NCBI GenBank assembly: GCA_022839745.1 | Contig: JALHJB010000013.1 | Location: 7,011-71,010 of the forward strand | DNA: 64,000 bases | Direction of reading: 5' to 3' | Source of the DNA: Actinomycetes bacterium | GTDB taxonomy: Bacteria > Actinomycetota > Coriobacteriia > Anaerosomatales > Anaerosomataceae | Shown here: piece after piece, positions 57,849 through 64,000 of the stretch | How the letters are laid out: every line of letters begins with the position of its first letter | Position numbering within the stretch: the first letter of the stretch is position 1 | Notes under the pieces: model-generated | The model's input: only the letters and a program-made list of their open reading frames with translations | What the model was told of the DNA's origin: nothing | The model's database searches: none | Position numbers and translations under genes: made by a program

Positions 57849-57886
57849 TAGCGTGTGCGTGAGTCGGCTGGAAGCACTGGCTAGAT
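57849..57886 (-). repeat. attC-like half site E, cut by IS481
   Basis: Thirty bases at 57849-57878 match 62865-62894 (in attC A) with one mismatch, including the arm GGCTGGAAGCAC (57866-57877). The R'' box reads ATCTAGC on the minus strand (57880-57886). The other half is missing, replaced by the IS481 left end. Confidence 0.6.
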
Positions 57887-57892
57887 GCCCCG

Positions 57893-58237
57893 TCACCGGC
57901 TGAGAACAACGTCGATTCCGTAGAGAACCAAGTCTAGTTTGCCCGACGGCAGACTGCCGACGCGTTCGGTGAGCGACGTGCGATCAAGCGTCACAGGTTG
58001 GGAGACGTTGGCGACCGAGTCCTTCTTCAGACCGGTCGTGCTGCCCTCGAGCAGCACGTTTCCGGGGGCGTCCGCCAGACGAAGGTTGCTGGTAAGGGGC
58101 ACGCAGACGACTGTCGCTATGCGGCTCCGGTTGAACGAGTCGCTCTGAACGACAACCACCGGCCGACGGAATCCTGGCTGGGAGCCCACCGGCTCGCCCA
58201 GGTCAGCCCACCACACGTCGCCCTGCGAGATCACCAT
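57893..58237 (-). CDS. mazF: MazF/PemK-family toxin
   Basis: A 114-residue endoribonuclease toxin. The family opening is ISQGDVWWADLGEPVGSQPG, followed by RRPVVVVQSDSFN, the strand TVVCVPLTSN and the end SGKLDLVLYGID. It cleaves mRNA or other RNA at short sequence motifs when released. It overlaps the antitoxin gene by seven bases. Toxin-antitoxin pairs with their own promoter are common in cassette arrays, where they stabilise the array. Confidence 0.9.
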   Translation of the reverse strand: MVISQGDVWWADLGEPVGSQPGFRRPVVVVQSDSFNRSRIATVVCVPLTSNLRLADAPGNVLLEGSTTGLKKDSVANVSQPVTLDRTSLTERVGSLPSGKLDLVLYGIDVVLSR

Positions 58238-58464
58238 TCCGAACGCTCAAGTACCCGCTTGCCCGCAGACGTCGCAAACCCGGCCTCCGCAGACTCGTTC
58301 GCGTACAGCGCGTCGAGAGCGGCGGTCACGTCATCCGTCGAGTGGCGGGCAACATACTCGCGGACAGCACGGCTGTAAAGCTGGCTTCGCGACTGCTTCA
58401 GCTTCGCGGCAAGCCGATCGGCCGCAATGAACACATCGTCAGGTATCGAGATCGCAGTCTTCAT
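58231..58464 (-). CDS. MazE-like ribbon-helix-helix antitoxin
   Basis: A 77-residue protein opening with the beta strand MKTAISIPDDVFIAADRLA and helix KLKQSRSQLYSRAVREYVA, as in CopG/RHH antitoxins. The C-terminal FATSAGKRVLERSEW would bind the toxin. The ATG lies six bases after a good -10 box, so the mRNA is probably leaderless. Toxin overlap confirms the pair. Confidence 0.88.
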   Translation of the reverse strand: MKTAISIPDDVFIAADRLAAKLKQSRSQLYSRAVREYVARHSTDDVTAALDALYANESAEAGFATSAGKRVLERSEW

Positions 58465-58470
58465 ACCCGG

Positions 58471-58499
58471 AGTATAACCCGCGATCGACACCGCATCAA
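58471..58499 (-). promoter_or_regulatory. Promoter of the mazEF pair
   Basis: On the minus strand, TTGATG (58494-58499), a 17-base spacer, and TATACT (58471-58476). Only six bases separate the -10 box from the antitoxin ATG, so transcription should begin at or next to the start codon. Confidence 0.65.
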
Positions 58500-58583
58500 C
58501 CCTGATTCCGGGGTGCACGCCGCTCGCCTGTGCTACGGTGACCTCCCATTCAGCCGCGCAACGACAACCGAAGGGAGCGACCG

Positions 58584-58934
58584 ATGAACGACGTGCGAGA
58601 TGCACTCCGACGCCAACTCGAGGCCAGGGGACTCGACGTGACCGATGACACGGTCGCCACCCGCGGCGAGATCTACGTCAGGGGCACAGGCGATCTGGCC
58701 GCAGGCCTCTTCGAGTTCAAGCGCACGGCCCGCGAGGCCATCGAGACGATGTACCAGGGCCACTGGACCGAAAGCATGCCGCCGCGCTTCGCGGTGCTGC
58801 CCGCCGATGGGTCGAACGACCCGGACTTCGAGCTGCTCGAGCAGATGCACATCATCCCGCTGCTGCATGAGGATGCCGAAGGGACGGTCGCCTTCATCGA
58901 GCTCGACGAGGCGCTGAGCCGACTGCGCGTCTAG
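58584..58934 (+). CDS. Hypothetical cassette protein, opposite orientation
   Basis: A 116-residue protein without signal or membrane segment. Central strands and helices (GEIYVRGTGDLAAGLFEFKR, TAREAIETMYQGHW) have a slight likeness to small nuclease-like folds, but I cannot assign a family. AAGGGAG lies about eight bases before the ATG. It is the only gene of the array on the plus strand and sits between the mazEF promoter and attC D. Confidence 0.65.
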   Translation: MNDVRDALRRQLEARGLDVTDDTVATRGEIYVRGTGDLAAGLFEFKRTAREAIETMYQGHWTESMPPRFAVLPADGSNDPDFELLEQMHIIPLLHEDAEGTVAFIELDEALSRLRV

Positions 58935-58967
58935 CACGAGCATCGAGAACCACCGACGGGCGGATGG

Positions 58968-59046
58968 TTCTAACGTCTTGGCGCTTCAGCTGCGCGCCGA
59001 AGACTTCGCTTTCCACCATAATGCTTGGCGCGCCAGCTGTTGCTCC
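58968..59046 (-). repeat. attC-like site D (R'' side displaced by IS110)
   Basis: R' reads GTTAGAA on the minus strand (plus TTCTAAC, 58968-58974), with a five-base spacer. The paired arms are GGCGCTTCAGCTGCGCGCC (58980-58998) and GGCGCGCCAGCTGTTGCTCC (59027-59046), with one extra C and a mismatched AA as expected for the unpaired bases of attC. The matching R'' may be ACCTAAC at 60236-60242, beyond the IS110 element. Confidence 0.65.
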
Positions 59047-59056
59047 TATGTCAATC

Positions 59057-59985
59057 CTACACCGCGACAGCGACAGGACTCGGCGCGAAGTCGACGCGGA
59101 CAACGGCTGAGCCACGCGCCTTCTCGGCGCGTACCATCGTCTTGAACAGCGTCCTGCCGATGTGCCGCTTGAGGCATCTGAGCGCCTCGCGGTTGCTCAT
59201 CCCCTCGGCGCGCTTGCGCGCAACAGACGCGATCGCCGGCGGGTGCATCCGCACCTGGGTCACGGCGATCACATGGACGACCGAGTTGAGCTTCCGGTTG
59301 CCGGTGCGGTTCAGGCGGTAGCGCTCGCTTCTGCCGGAGGAGACCGGAAGCACGGCGGTGCCGATGTGCATCGCGAAGGCGGCCTCACGTGTGAAGCGCG
59401 AGGCGCCCGCGGTCTGTCCGGCCAGGTGGGCGGCGGAAATCGCCGAGCAACCCGGTATCTCCATCAGCTTGGGCACCAGGACACGCATGTGGCCGCGGAT
59501 CTCCCGCTCGAGCGAGCGGATCTCTGAGGTGAGGTCCCGGCAGCGCCTCACCTGCTCGAGCGTGATCCGCCTGCGGATGGAGTGCGGCAGCATCACCAGC
59601 AGGGCCTCCAGACGGTCGAGCCATACGTAGCGGGAACTCGAGCGCGACCTCCAGGTCATGGCAGTTCCAGCGAAGCCGCTTCTGGATGCGTGCGCGCTCC
59701 CCCACGAGGCCGTCGCGGTAGTCGACCAGCAGCCGCGCCTCGTGCTCGGGTCCCGAAAGCGCCGCTCGCGGGCAGCAAGAAGCGCTCGATGCTCCCCGAG
59801 ACGTGCCGGCAGTCCTCGACGGCGAAGATGCGCTCCTCGCCAAGGCTCCGCGCCCAGAGAAGCAGCGTATCGTGAGCTTCAGCGTCGCAGGCCACCGTCC
59901 GCTCGCCCATCCGTGCCCCGGTCGCGGCGCAGAGCGCGACCGCCGTGCGGGTCTTCATATGCGGGTCGATGCTGATCACGATCAT
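59057..59985 (-). pseudogene. Frameshifted IS110-family transposase
   Basis: Three adjoining frames give one IS110 transposase. The start is MIVISIDPHMKTRTAVALCA with the first DEDD acidic residues (SIDPH, FAVEDCRHVSG). A shift near 59770 leads to LLVDYRDGLVGERARIQKRL, and another near 59655 to the transposase_20 part (LMEIPGCSAISAAHLAGQTA, then GNRKLNSVVHVIAVTQVRMH). The element sits inside a probable attC. No terminal repeats are obvious, as usual in this family. Confidence 0.8.
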
Positions 59986-60235
59986 CACTGTCCCCCTCCG
60001 CCGAGTCCATGCGGCGAGGTCGCCCGGCGGACAGGCCTTGGCCGGGGCAAGCAAGGCCAGGCTCCTATCAGGTCACGGCGGCGACCCTCGGCACCCGGCG
60101 GCGGGGGACGCAACAGCTGACGGTCAGCCTGCCAGAGGTGACAGAAGCGCGGTGGGTCACTCCGCCGCCGGATCCGAGCCCACCCGACTCTCATCAGGCA
60201 ACCCACAGGGGCAGAGTGACACTAAGGATGCGCGG

Positions 60236-60242
60236 GTTAGGT
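60236..60242 (-). repeat. R'' box of the protease cassette
   Basis: ACCTAAC on the minus strand, 20 bases after the protease stop. It is the exact reverse complement of the cassette's 5' box GTTAGGT at 61070-61076. The expected L''/L' arms do not follow; IS110 sequence does, and the arms reappear at 58980-59046. Confidence 0.55.
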
Positions 60243-60261
60243 GCGCCCCGAGGTGCCACAC

Positions 60262-61044
60262 CTAGAGGACTTCACCCTGAAGATGGAGGGGTGGGGGCTC
60301 TGTGCAACGTATCCCGCACTCCTGTTCCAGGAACTCGATGATCGCGGAGGAGCGAAGACCCTTTCCGACTGGCAGAAAGTACCGCACTTCCTCCAGCAGG
60401 CATTCTTCATCTCGATGGACGCTCAGAACCTGCGCGGGTGTGAGCTCTTGCTCAACATTCGCGACCAGCATCGCAATGACGTGTAGACCGTAGTCTCGAA
60501 TGACTGGAGCACCGCTGGCCCCCTGCAGAGCCGGGAAGGACAACTCGACGCTGGGGGCTGGGTATTTCTCGGGATACTTGCTCGTGTACCAGCTCATGAC
60601 GTTGCCAACGTGGGTGCGAGGATGGAACACCGCTGTCCTCTTGCCGCCATCATGGGCCCTAAAGTAGTTGCCGCTGTACTCGCGGCACACCACCTTCTCG
60701 TTCATAGGAATCTCTGTAGGATCCAGGTATAGAGCACGAACACCTGGAACCTCGCCAATGGGAATCGCGGCTACATCATAGCGGGTCGACAGCATCACGC
60801 CGTCACCCGAAGCGCCCTTCTGGATCTCGGACCCGTCATCGGCCTGGAAGTAGATGTAGTACTTCTCGCCCTCCGCCAGCGGATTGCTTTCAATCACGTG
60901 TCGCGCGGTGATGAAGACGGTTTCCGAGACGGCAGGAATGAACCCTGTTCCGATGAAAGCTGCGACTTCGCCGTCACGACCTAGCTTCATGAGGGGTGCA
61001 ACCATTGAGCTCCAGGACACGGACTTCATCGGCTCGGAGTACAT
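60262..61044 (-). CDS. Trypsin-like serine protease-domain protein (cassette gene)
   Basis: A 260-residue cytoplasmic-looking protein with a chymotrypsin-fold triad in order: His in VFITARHVIES, Asp in STRYDVAAIPIG and Ser in LQGASGAPVIRDYG. Stand-alone trypsin-like domains like this occur in phage-defence and caspase-like systems, but the function here is unknown. ATG 61044 is chosen because the GTG at 61071 lies within the attC R' box; AGAGAGG lies upstream. It makes up a whole cassette. Confidence 0.8.
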   Translation of the reverse strand: MYSEPMKSVSWSSMVAPLMKLGRDGEVAAFIGTGFIPAVSETVFITARHVIESNPLAEGEKYYIYFQADDGSEIQKGASGDGVMLSTRYDVAAIPIGEVPGVRALYLDPTEIPMNEKVVCREYSGNYFRAHDGGKRTAVFHPRTHVGNVMSWYTSKYPEKYPAPSVELSFPALQGASGAPVIRDYGLHVIAMLVANVEQELTPAQVLSVHRDEECLLEEVRYFLPVGKGLRSSAIIEFLEQECGIRCTEPPPLHLQGEVL

Positions 61045-61069
61045 CGCCTGTTTCGCCTCTCTGGGCTGC

Positions 61070-61136
61070 ACCTAACGTCTTTGGGCGTGACTCGCGAGCG
61101 GAGCGAGTCGAGTCGAAGCCCGGCTCAGGTCACGCC
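61070..61136 (-). repeat. attC-like site B
   Basis: R' is GTTAGGT on the minus strand (61070-61076) with a spacer ending GAC, as in the other sites. The arms GGCGTGAC (61084-61091) and GTCACGCC (61129-61136) pair perfectly and enclose a second stem GACTCGC/GCGAGTC. I cannot find the R'' box expected for the preceding cassette (GCCTAAC), so this site is less complete than A. Confidence 0.5.
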
Positions 61137-61847
61137 TGCCGCGCTCAGCGGCATCTGATTCCATGTGCGATTCTCTAGCTCGCGCCCCGCTGCCTTCTTG
61201 CGAACGCCACCCCACTGCTTGAAGAAGAAGGGGACAGACGATGCGACGCACTCGTCGCGTATAGCGAGCACCCACTCGGGATCCAACGGGCGGGCTCGCG
61301 GACCTGACTCACCGCCAACGATTACCCAGTCGACCCCAGAGAGGTTGAGGTCGGTCAAGGGGCCGAGCAGTGGTTCGACGGACAAGAACCGCACCTTGGC
61401 CGGCACCTCACGCAGGCTGTCGATGCGAGCAAGTCGTTCGTTGTCTTCGACGGTTACACCCATCCACACATTGGCGGGCCAGTTGAGCAGAGGTGCAACT
61501 TCAGCCAACCGGTCGGCTCGCTTCGTGAGCAGCTGGTAAGTGTGACGCGGAGTCTGCTCCATGGTGTCGAACACTCGCATGATGAACTCGATGGGGACTT
61601 CCTCATGGAATAGGTCACCCATCGAGTTGACGAACACCATCCGGGGTCTGGCCCAGCTGGACGGCAATCGGAGCATGTGTTCGTGGGTGCGCACCGCGAA
61701 ACCATCACGGTAGTTCGGTTGCCCCATCGCCTGCAGGCGTTTCGCCATCCGTTCTGCGTAGCAGTGTTGGCAGCCGGGCGAGATCTTCGAACATCCCGTG
61801 ACCGGGTTCCAGGTGGCCTCAGTCCACTCGATTGAGGTTGTGCTCAC
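61125..61847 (-). CDS. DUF5131 / phage Gp37-Gp68-like three-Cys-motif radical SAM-like protein
   Basis: A 240-residue protein of the phage Gp37/Gp68 (DUF5131) family. The start SIEWTEATWNPVTGCSKISP, followed by GCQHCYAERMAKRL, gives the motif C-x6-C-x2-C, an iron-sulfur pattern like that of radical SAM proteins. MGVTVEDNERLARIDSLREV, FLSVEPLLGPL and WVIVGGESGPRARPLDPEWV are family-typical. Its stop region runs into attC B. The ATG overlaps the upstream stop by four bases, and the upstream gene is the three-Cys-motif partner TcmP, a known pairing. Confidence 0.9.
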   Translation of the reverse strand: MSTTSIEWTEATWNPVTGCSKISPGCQHCYAERMAKRLQAMGQPNYRDGFAVRTHEHMLRLPSSWARPRMVFVNSMGDLFHEEVPIEFIMRVFDTMEQTPRHTYQLLTKRADRLAEVAPLLNWPANVWMGVTVEDNERLARIDSLREVPAKVRFLSVEPLLGPLTDLNLSGVDWVIVGGESGPRARPLDPEWVLAIRDECVASSVPFFFKQWGGVRKKAAGRELENRTWNQMPLSAAGVT

Positions 61848-62755
61848 AGTTGATTCAGATCCTTCACTAGGTGGTTGGCTATGGCCAGCGCCGCCTTCTG
61901 AGCAGCAGGACTGGTGCTTGAGACACCCAGCACGAGCGCAAACAGCGGCGCGCCCTTGCTGTTCCTGAGTACCCCTGCGTCAGACACGGCAGGAAAGACC
62001 GAACTCAGACGACTACGTATGTAGTCAACCACATGCTGGGTTGACGCGTCTTTGAGCAGAGCCTCGTTGTCGGATTCGAAGAGGGATTGCTGAGGATTTG
62101 GCTTGTAGAACTCCCCGTGCCAGTCGTGCGTTCCGAGCAAGCGATCCAGCATCGTGGACCAGGCTGCGGGAATCTCGCCACTGTTGGTCATCATTCGAAT
62201 GACGCCGCCGAGCGGGAACAGGTACCAAACGTCGCAGCCCTTAGTGGCTGCCAACTTCTGAATCAGATTCCAGTCAACCTCGAGCCCATAAGGATCGAGA
62301 AACACCAAAGCTCGGGTGGCCGACCAGTCGGCGCTGTCGACGTAGTGTTCGAGTGCGCTGTTGGCGTCGTTACACGTCACAGTGACGGTGTGCTCAAGCG
62401 CTGGGAACTCCGAACGTACAACACCGCGGAGTTCGGTACACGAAGGCTCGTCCGCGTCGATGAATAGGAAGCTGTCGAACGGGCGAGTAGACCCTGCGGA
62501 TGCGCTGAGCGCACGAATTGCCGAACCGACCAGGAACTCTTCGGTATCGGCACGCTCAGATTCATCGCCGAAGAAGGCCTCCGAGGCCGGAGTTGGTGAT
62601 CCAGACTTGAGCGCCTGTTTGCCGCGGCCAGCGAATGCGTCCACGTAGTCGAGCGTGCACCAGCGCTGGTTCTGCATCACATGAAGATAGGCGCGCGCAT
62701 AGTTCTCGACGCAGTCGAGCTTCGACTCGCTCCAAGTTCCCCCGAACTTCCTCAC
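61844..62755 (-). CDS. tcmP: Three-Cys-motif partner protein TcmP
   Basis: A 303-residue protein typically found beside three-Cys-motif proteins. The start KFGGTWSESKLDCVENYARA, the segment LDYVDAFAGRGKQALKSGSP and the acidic FLFIDADEP, then RALVFLDPYGLEVDWNLIQ, are typical and resemble a methyltransferase-like fold. The pair occurs in phages and islands; its role is not established and may be in DNA or RNA modification or defence. The start is GTG, 61 bases after the cassette boundary. It overlaps the DUF5131 gene by four bases. Confidence 0.88.
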   Translation of the reverse strand: MRKFGGTWSESKLDCVENYARAYLHVMQNQRWCTLDYVDAFAGRGKQALKSGSPTPASEAFFGDESERADTEEFLVGSAIRALSASAGSTRPFDSFLFIDADEPSCTELRGVVRSEFPALEHTVTVTCNDANSALEHYVDSADWSATRALVFLDPYGLEVDWNLIQKLAATKGCDVWYLFPLGGVIRMMTNSGEIPAAWSTMLDRLLGTHDWHGEFYKPNPQQSLFESDNEALLKDASTQHVVDYIRSRLSSVFPAVSDAGVLRNSKGAPLFALVLGVSSTSPAAQKAALAIANHLVKDLNQL

Positions 62756-62816
62756 GTGCCCCCCCTCGCGAATGAAAGCGTACCTCCCGGATGTGACAAG
62801 CCGAACACAGGCGTTG

Positions 62817-62902
62817 GCCTAACGTCCGGTGCTTCAGCCACGAACTAGCGGCTCCATGTCAGCCTAGCGCGTGCGTGAGTCGGCTGGAAGCACTTGTTCG
62901 AT
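62817..62902 (-). repeat. attC-like site A (86 bp, most complete)
   Basis: On the minus strand: R'' ATCGAAC (62896-62902), two bases, L'' GTGCTTCCAGCC (62882-62893), a 42-base variable centre, L' GGCTGAAGCAC (62829-62839), a five-base spacer CGGAC, and R' GTTAGGC (62817-62823). L'' and L' pair except for one extra C, as in attC extrahelical bases. R'' is the exact reverse complement of the 5' box of this cassette at 63828-63834. Confidence 0.75.
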
Positions 62903-62907
62903 ACCGC

Positions 62908-63810
62908 CTAACTGGTTGACGGCCGAACGCCCAAGACGGACTCCACGTCCCGCATCTCGAGCGACATGAAGTGGTCACGTATCTCGCTTATGGCCGTCTC
63001 AAGTGAGTCTAGATTCACGACGGCAATCCAGTTCGGGGCCATCGTGAACCGTACCAAGTCGTTTCTTACTGCAGGGAAGGTATCAATGAGTTCCGACTCG
63101 CGATCAAAGAGCTCGTCCAGCGCAGTTGCATTGCGATCGAGGAAGTCCATTGGGGGGTCGAAGTAGCACCACGTCCAACCAACTTCATCCGCGATGTCGG
63201 TGGGCACCGCAGCATCGCGGATCTTCGACAGCGATGTGAGATCTGTTCGCAAACGGTAGACCTTCGCATTCGTGACAATCATTGGCACAACCGCCGATGC
63301 ACTCGGAGGGTAACCGGGAACCACATCGAGTAGCCAGGCGTGATGACTCAGTACATACGGAACAAAGCCGCTGGCCAACTGCTTCACGGCGTTTCCTGCT
63401 GCGTTGTCCTGTTTCTGTCCGTCCTCCGAAACCACGATGCCCCGATAGGAGACTGGGGCGAGGTCGAGAGCACTCCTTTGGCGCGGATGCGCAAGGGTCT
63501 GGACGGGACCGCAGTTGAAGACCCGATCATTGCTGGCCCAGCGTTCTGTGTCCCGCGGCAGGAAGAACCACGACCTACTCGGGTCGTGATACTTGCATTC
63601 GACAAGGAAGTGAAGCGTGGTGTCACCGTTCTCGAACAGCGACGACGCAAACAGGTCCAGTTCCCGCCAGAGCCGCCGATTGCCATCATCGAACTCATAC
63701 TCCACGCTGGGTGAGCACTCGAAGTCCATCGAACTGAAGGTGACCAGGACCGCGTGCTCCAGCGGCAGCCCGGACTTCAGAAAGCTCTCGCCCCACTTGC
63801 GACTGGCCAC
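62908..63810 (-). CDS. Hypothetical cassette protein with nuclease-like motif
   Basis: A 300-residue protein. The segment LHFLVECKYHDPSRSWFFLP is of the E-x-K type found in restriction-endonuclease-like folds, and the rest (SHHAWLLDVVPGYPPSASAV, DEVGWTWCYFDPPMDFL) is of unknown family. The GTG at 63810, with AGGGGG upstream, is preferred because the longer frame from 63846 would begin inside the attC R' box. The stop codon TAG lies just before attC A. It fills a complete cassette. Confidence 0.7.
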   Translation of the reverse strand: MASRKWGESFLKSGLPLEHAVLVTFSSMDFECSPSVEYEFDDGNRRLWRELDLFASSLFENGDTTLHFLVECKYHDPSRSWFFLPRDTERWASNDRVFNCGPVQTLAHPRQRSALDLAPVSYRGIVVSEDGQKQDNAAGNAVKQLASGFVPYVLSHHAWLLDVVPGYPPSASAVVPMIVTNAKVYRLRTDLTSLSKIRDAAVPTDIADEVGWTWCYFDPPMDFLDRNATALDELFDRESELIDTFPAVRNDLVRFTMAPNWIAVVNLDSLETAISEIRDHFMSLEMRDVESVLGVRPSTS

Positions 63811-63827
63811 CAAAACCCCCTGCGTGT

Positions 63828-63905
63828 ATCGAACGCATTTGCGCATCAGCCGCGGCCGTGCGCCTTACTTCACAGAATACCGCTTGCGCCGTCAGCTGGA
63901 TGCGC
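63828..63905 (-). repeat. attC-like site Z
   Basis: R' is GTTCGAT on the minus strand (63828-63834), with a six-base spacer. L' GCTGATGCGC (63841-63850) pairs with L'' GCGCATCCAGC (63895-63905) except for one extra C. The R'' box is not clear. This site belongs to a cassette lying mostly beyond the window. Confidence 0.6.
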
Positions 63906-64000
63906 TTCCATGAAAAGGACGCGGGCTGCAAGTCGTGAGTCTGAGCTCCGTTCTCGATCGATCATAGGCGCCTCGAGCCTGCAGTCCTCATCTTCGACGG

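Larger units (their letters stand above)
57838..64000 (-). mobile_element. Integron-type gene-cassette array (integrase not in window)
   Basis: Compact genes, mostly on the minus strand, are separated by imperfect hairpins ending in GTTAGRY-like boxes. The 5' edge box of cassette 1 is GTTCGAT (63828-63834) and its 3' R'' box ATCGAAC (62896-62902). For the protease cassette they are GTTAGGT (61070-61076) and ACCTAAC (60236-60242). Both pairs are exact reverse complements, which is what insertion between G and TTRRRY predicts. Paired arms with one unpaired base, as in attC sites, occur at 63.8, 62.8 and 59.0 kb. Gene orientation places any integrase beyond 64000. Confidence 0.7.

Noticed and set aside
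60009..60341. A Pro/Arg-rich plus-strand frame spanning the IS110 edge
   Set aside because: It covers an insertion junction and the end of the protease gene on the other strand, and its composition is that of non-coding GC-rich DNA.
57893..63905. Interpretation of the hairpins as ordinary Rho-independent terminators or CRISPR repeats
   Set aside because: They have no T run, have extra unpaired bases at fixed places, and end in GTTAGRY-like boxes complementary to the cassette starts. They are not regularly spaced like CRISPR repeats.

Overview
The window is about 64 kb of GC-rich DNA. Its gene content points to an anaerobic or microaerophilic actinobacterium, most likely of the class Coriobacteriia: a tungsten/molybdenum aldehyde oxidoreductase operon, rubrerythrin, flavodoxin, a lipoprotein dihaem cytochrome c, a B12-binding radical SAM protein, and frequent GTG/TTG starts. 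The taxonomic call is an inference from gene content and codon bias, because no rRNA or other marker is present.

Layout. 1-5.3 kb: end of a membrane protein gene, dusB, a PEP-synthase-like protein and a radical SAM gene. 5.3-12 kb: a four-gene operon (membrane cytochrome b, Tat-exported Fe-S protein, AOR-family oxidoreductase, small protein) next to a degenerate Fic-fold protein and a dihaem cytochrome lipoprotein. The upstream regions of the operon and of the cytochrome gene share a 24-bp motif. 12-23.6 kb: two P-type ATPases, a VapBC-like pair, purB, panD, a double CDGSH protein and a cysteine-synthase-like enzyme. 23.6-28.5 kb: an ABC exporter with a secreted protein gene just upstream, then small lipoproteins. 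28.5-38.6 kb: carB, hisF, a decayed patch with two broken TetR genes around a flavodoxin, MATE, PhzF, TspO and an FMN reductase. 38.6-54 kb: SulP, rubrerythrin, a receptor-type histidine kinase, typA, a LiaF-like protein, a second but truncated AOR gene fused to a HepT remnant, an MFS exporter and an MMPL pair. 54-57 kb: a hydroxyacid dehydrogenase, a DsbA/FrnE-like gene with an in-frame TGA at its redox motif, an eroded gene and HdeD.

The last 6 kb (about 57.8-64 kb) looks like an integron-type gene-cassette array read on the minus strand. Compact genes (an unknown protein, a TcmP/DUF5131 pair, a trypsin-like protease, a MazEF pair) are separated by imperfect hairpins ending in GTTAGRY-like boxes. 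For two cassettes the box at the 5' edge is the exact reverse complement of the 7-mer at the 3' edge (GTTCGAT/ATCGAAC and GTTAGGT/ACCTAAC), as expected for attC R'/R'' boxes. One attC appears split by a decayed IS110 element and another cut by an IS481 remnant. No integrase is in the window; the orientation predicts it beyond position 64000.

The two observations most worth following are the cassette array and the probable selenocysteine gene (UVWC motif, SECIS-like hairpin directly downstream). Next come the redox module with its shared candidate operator and the graveyard of truncated genes at 47.1-48.0 kb. No rRNA, tRNA or CRISPR array was seen.
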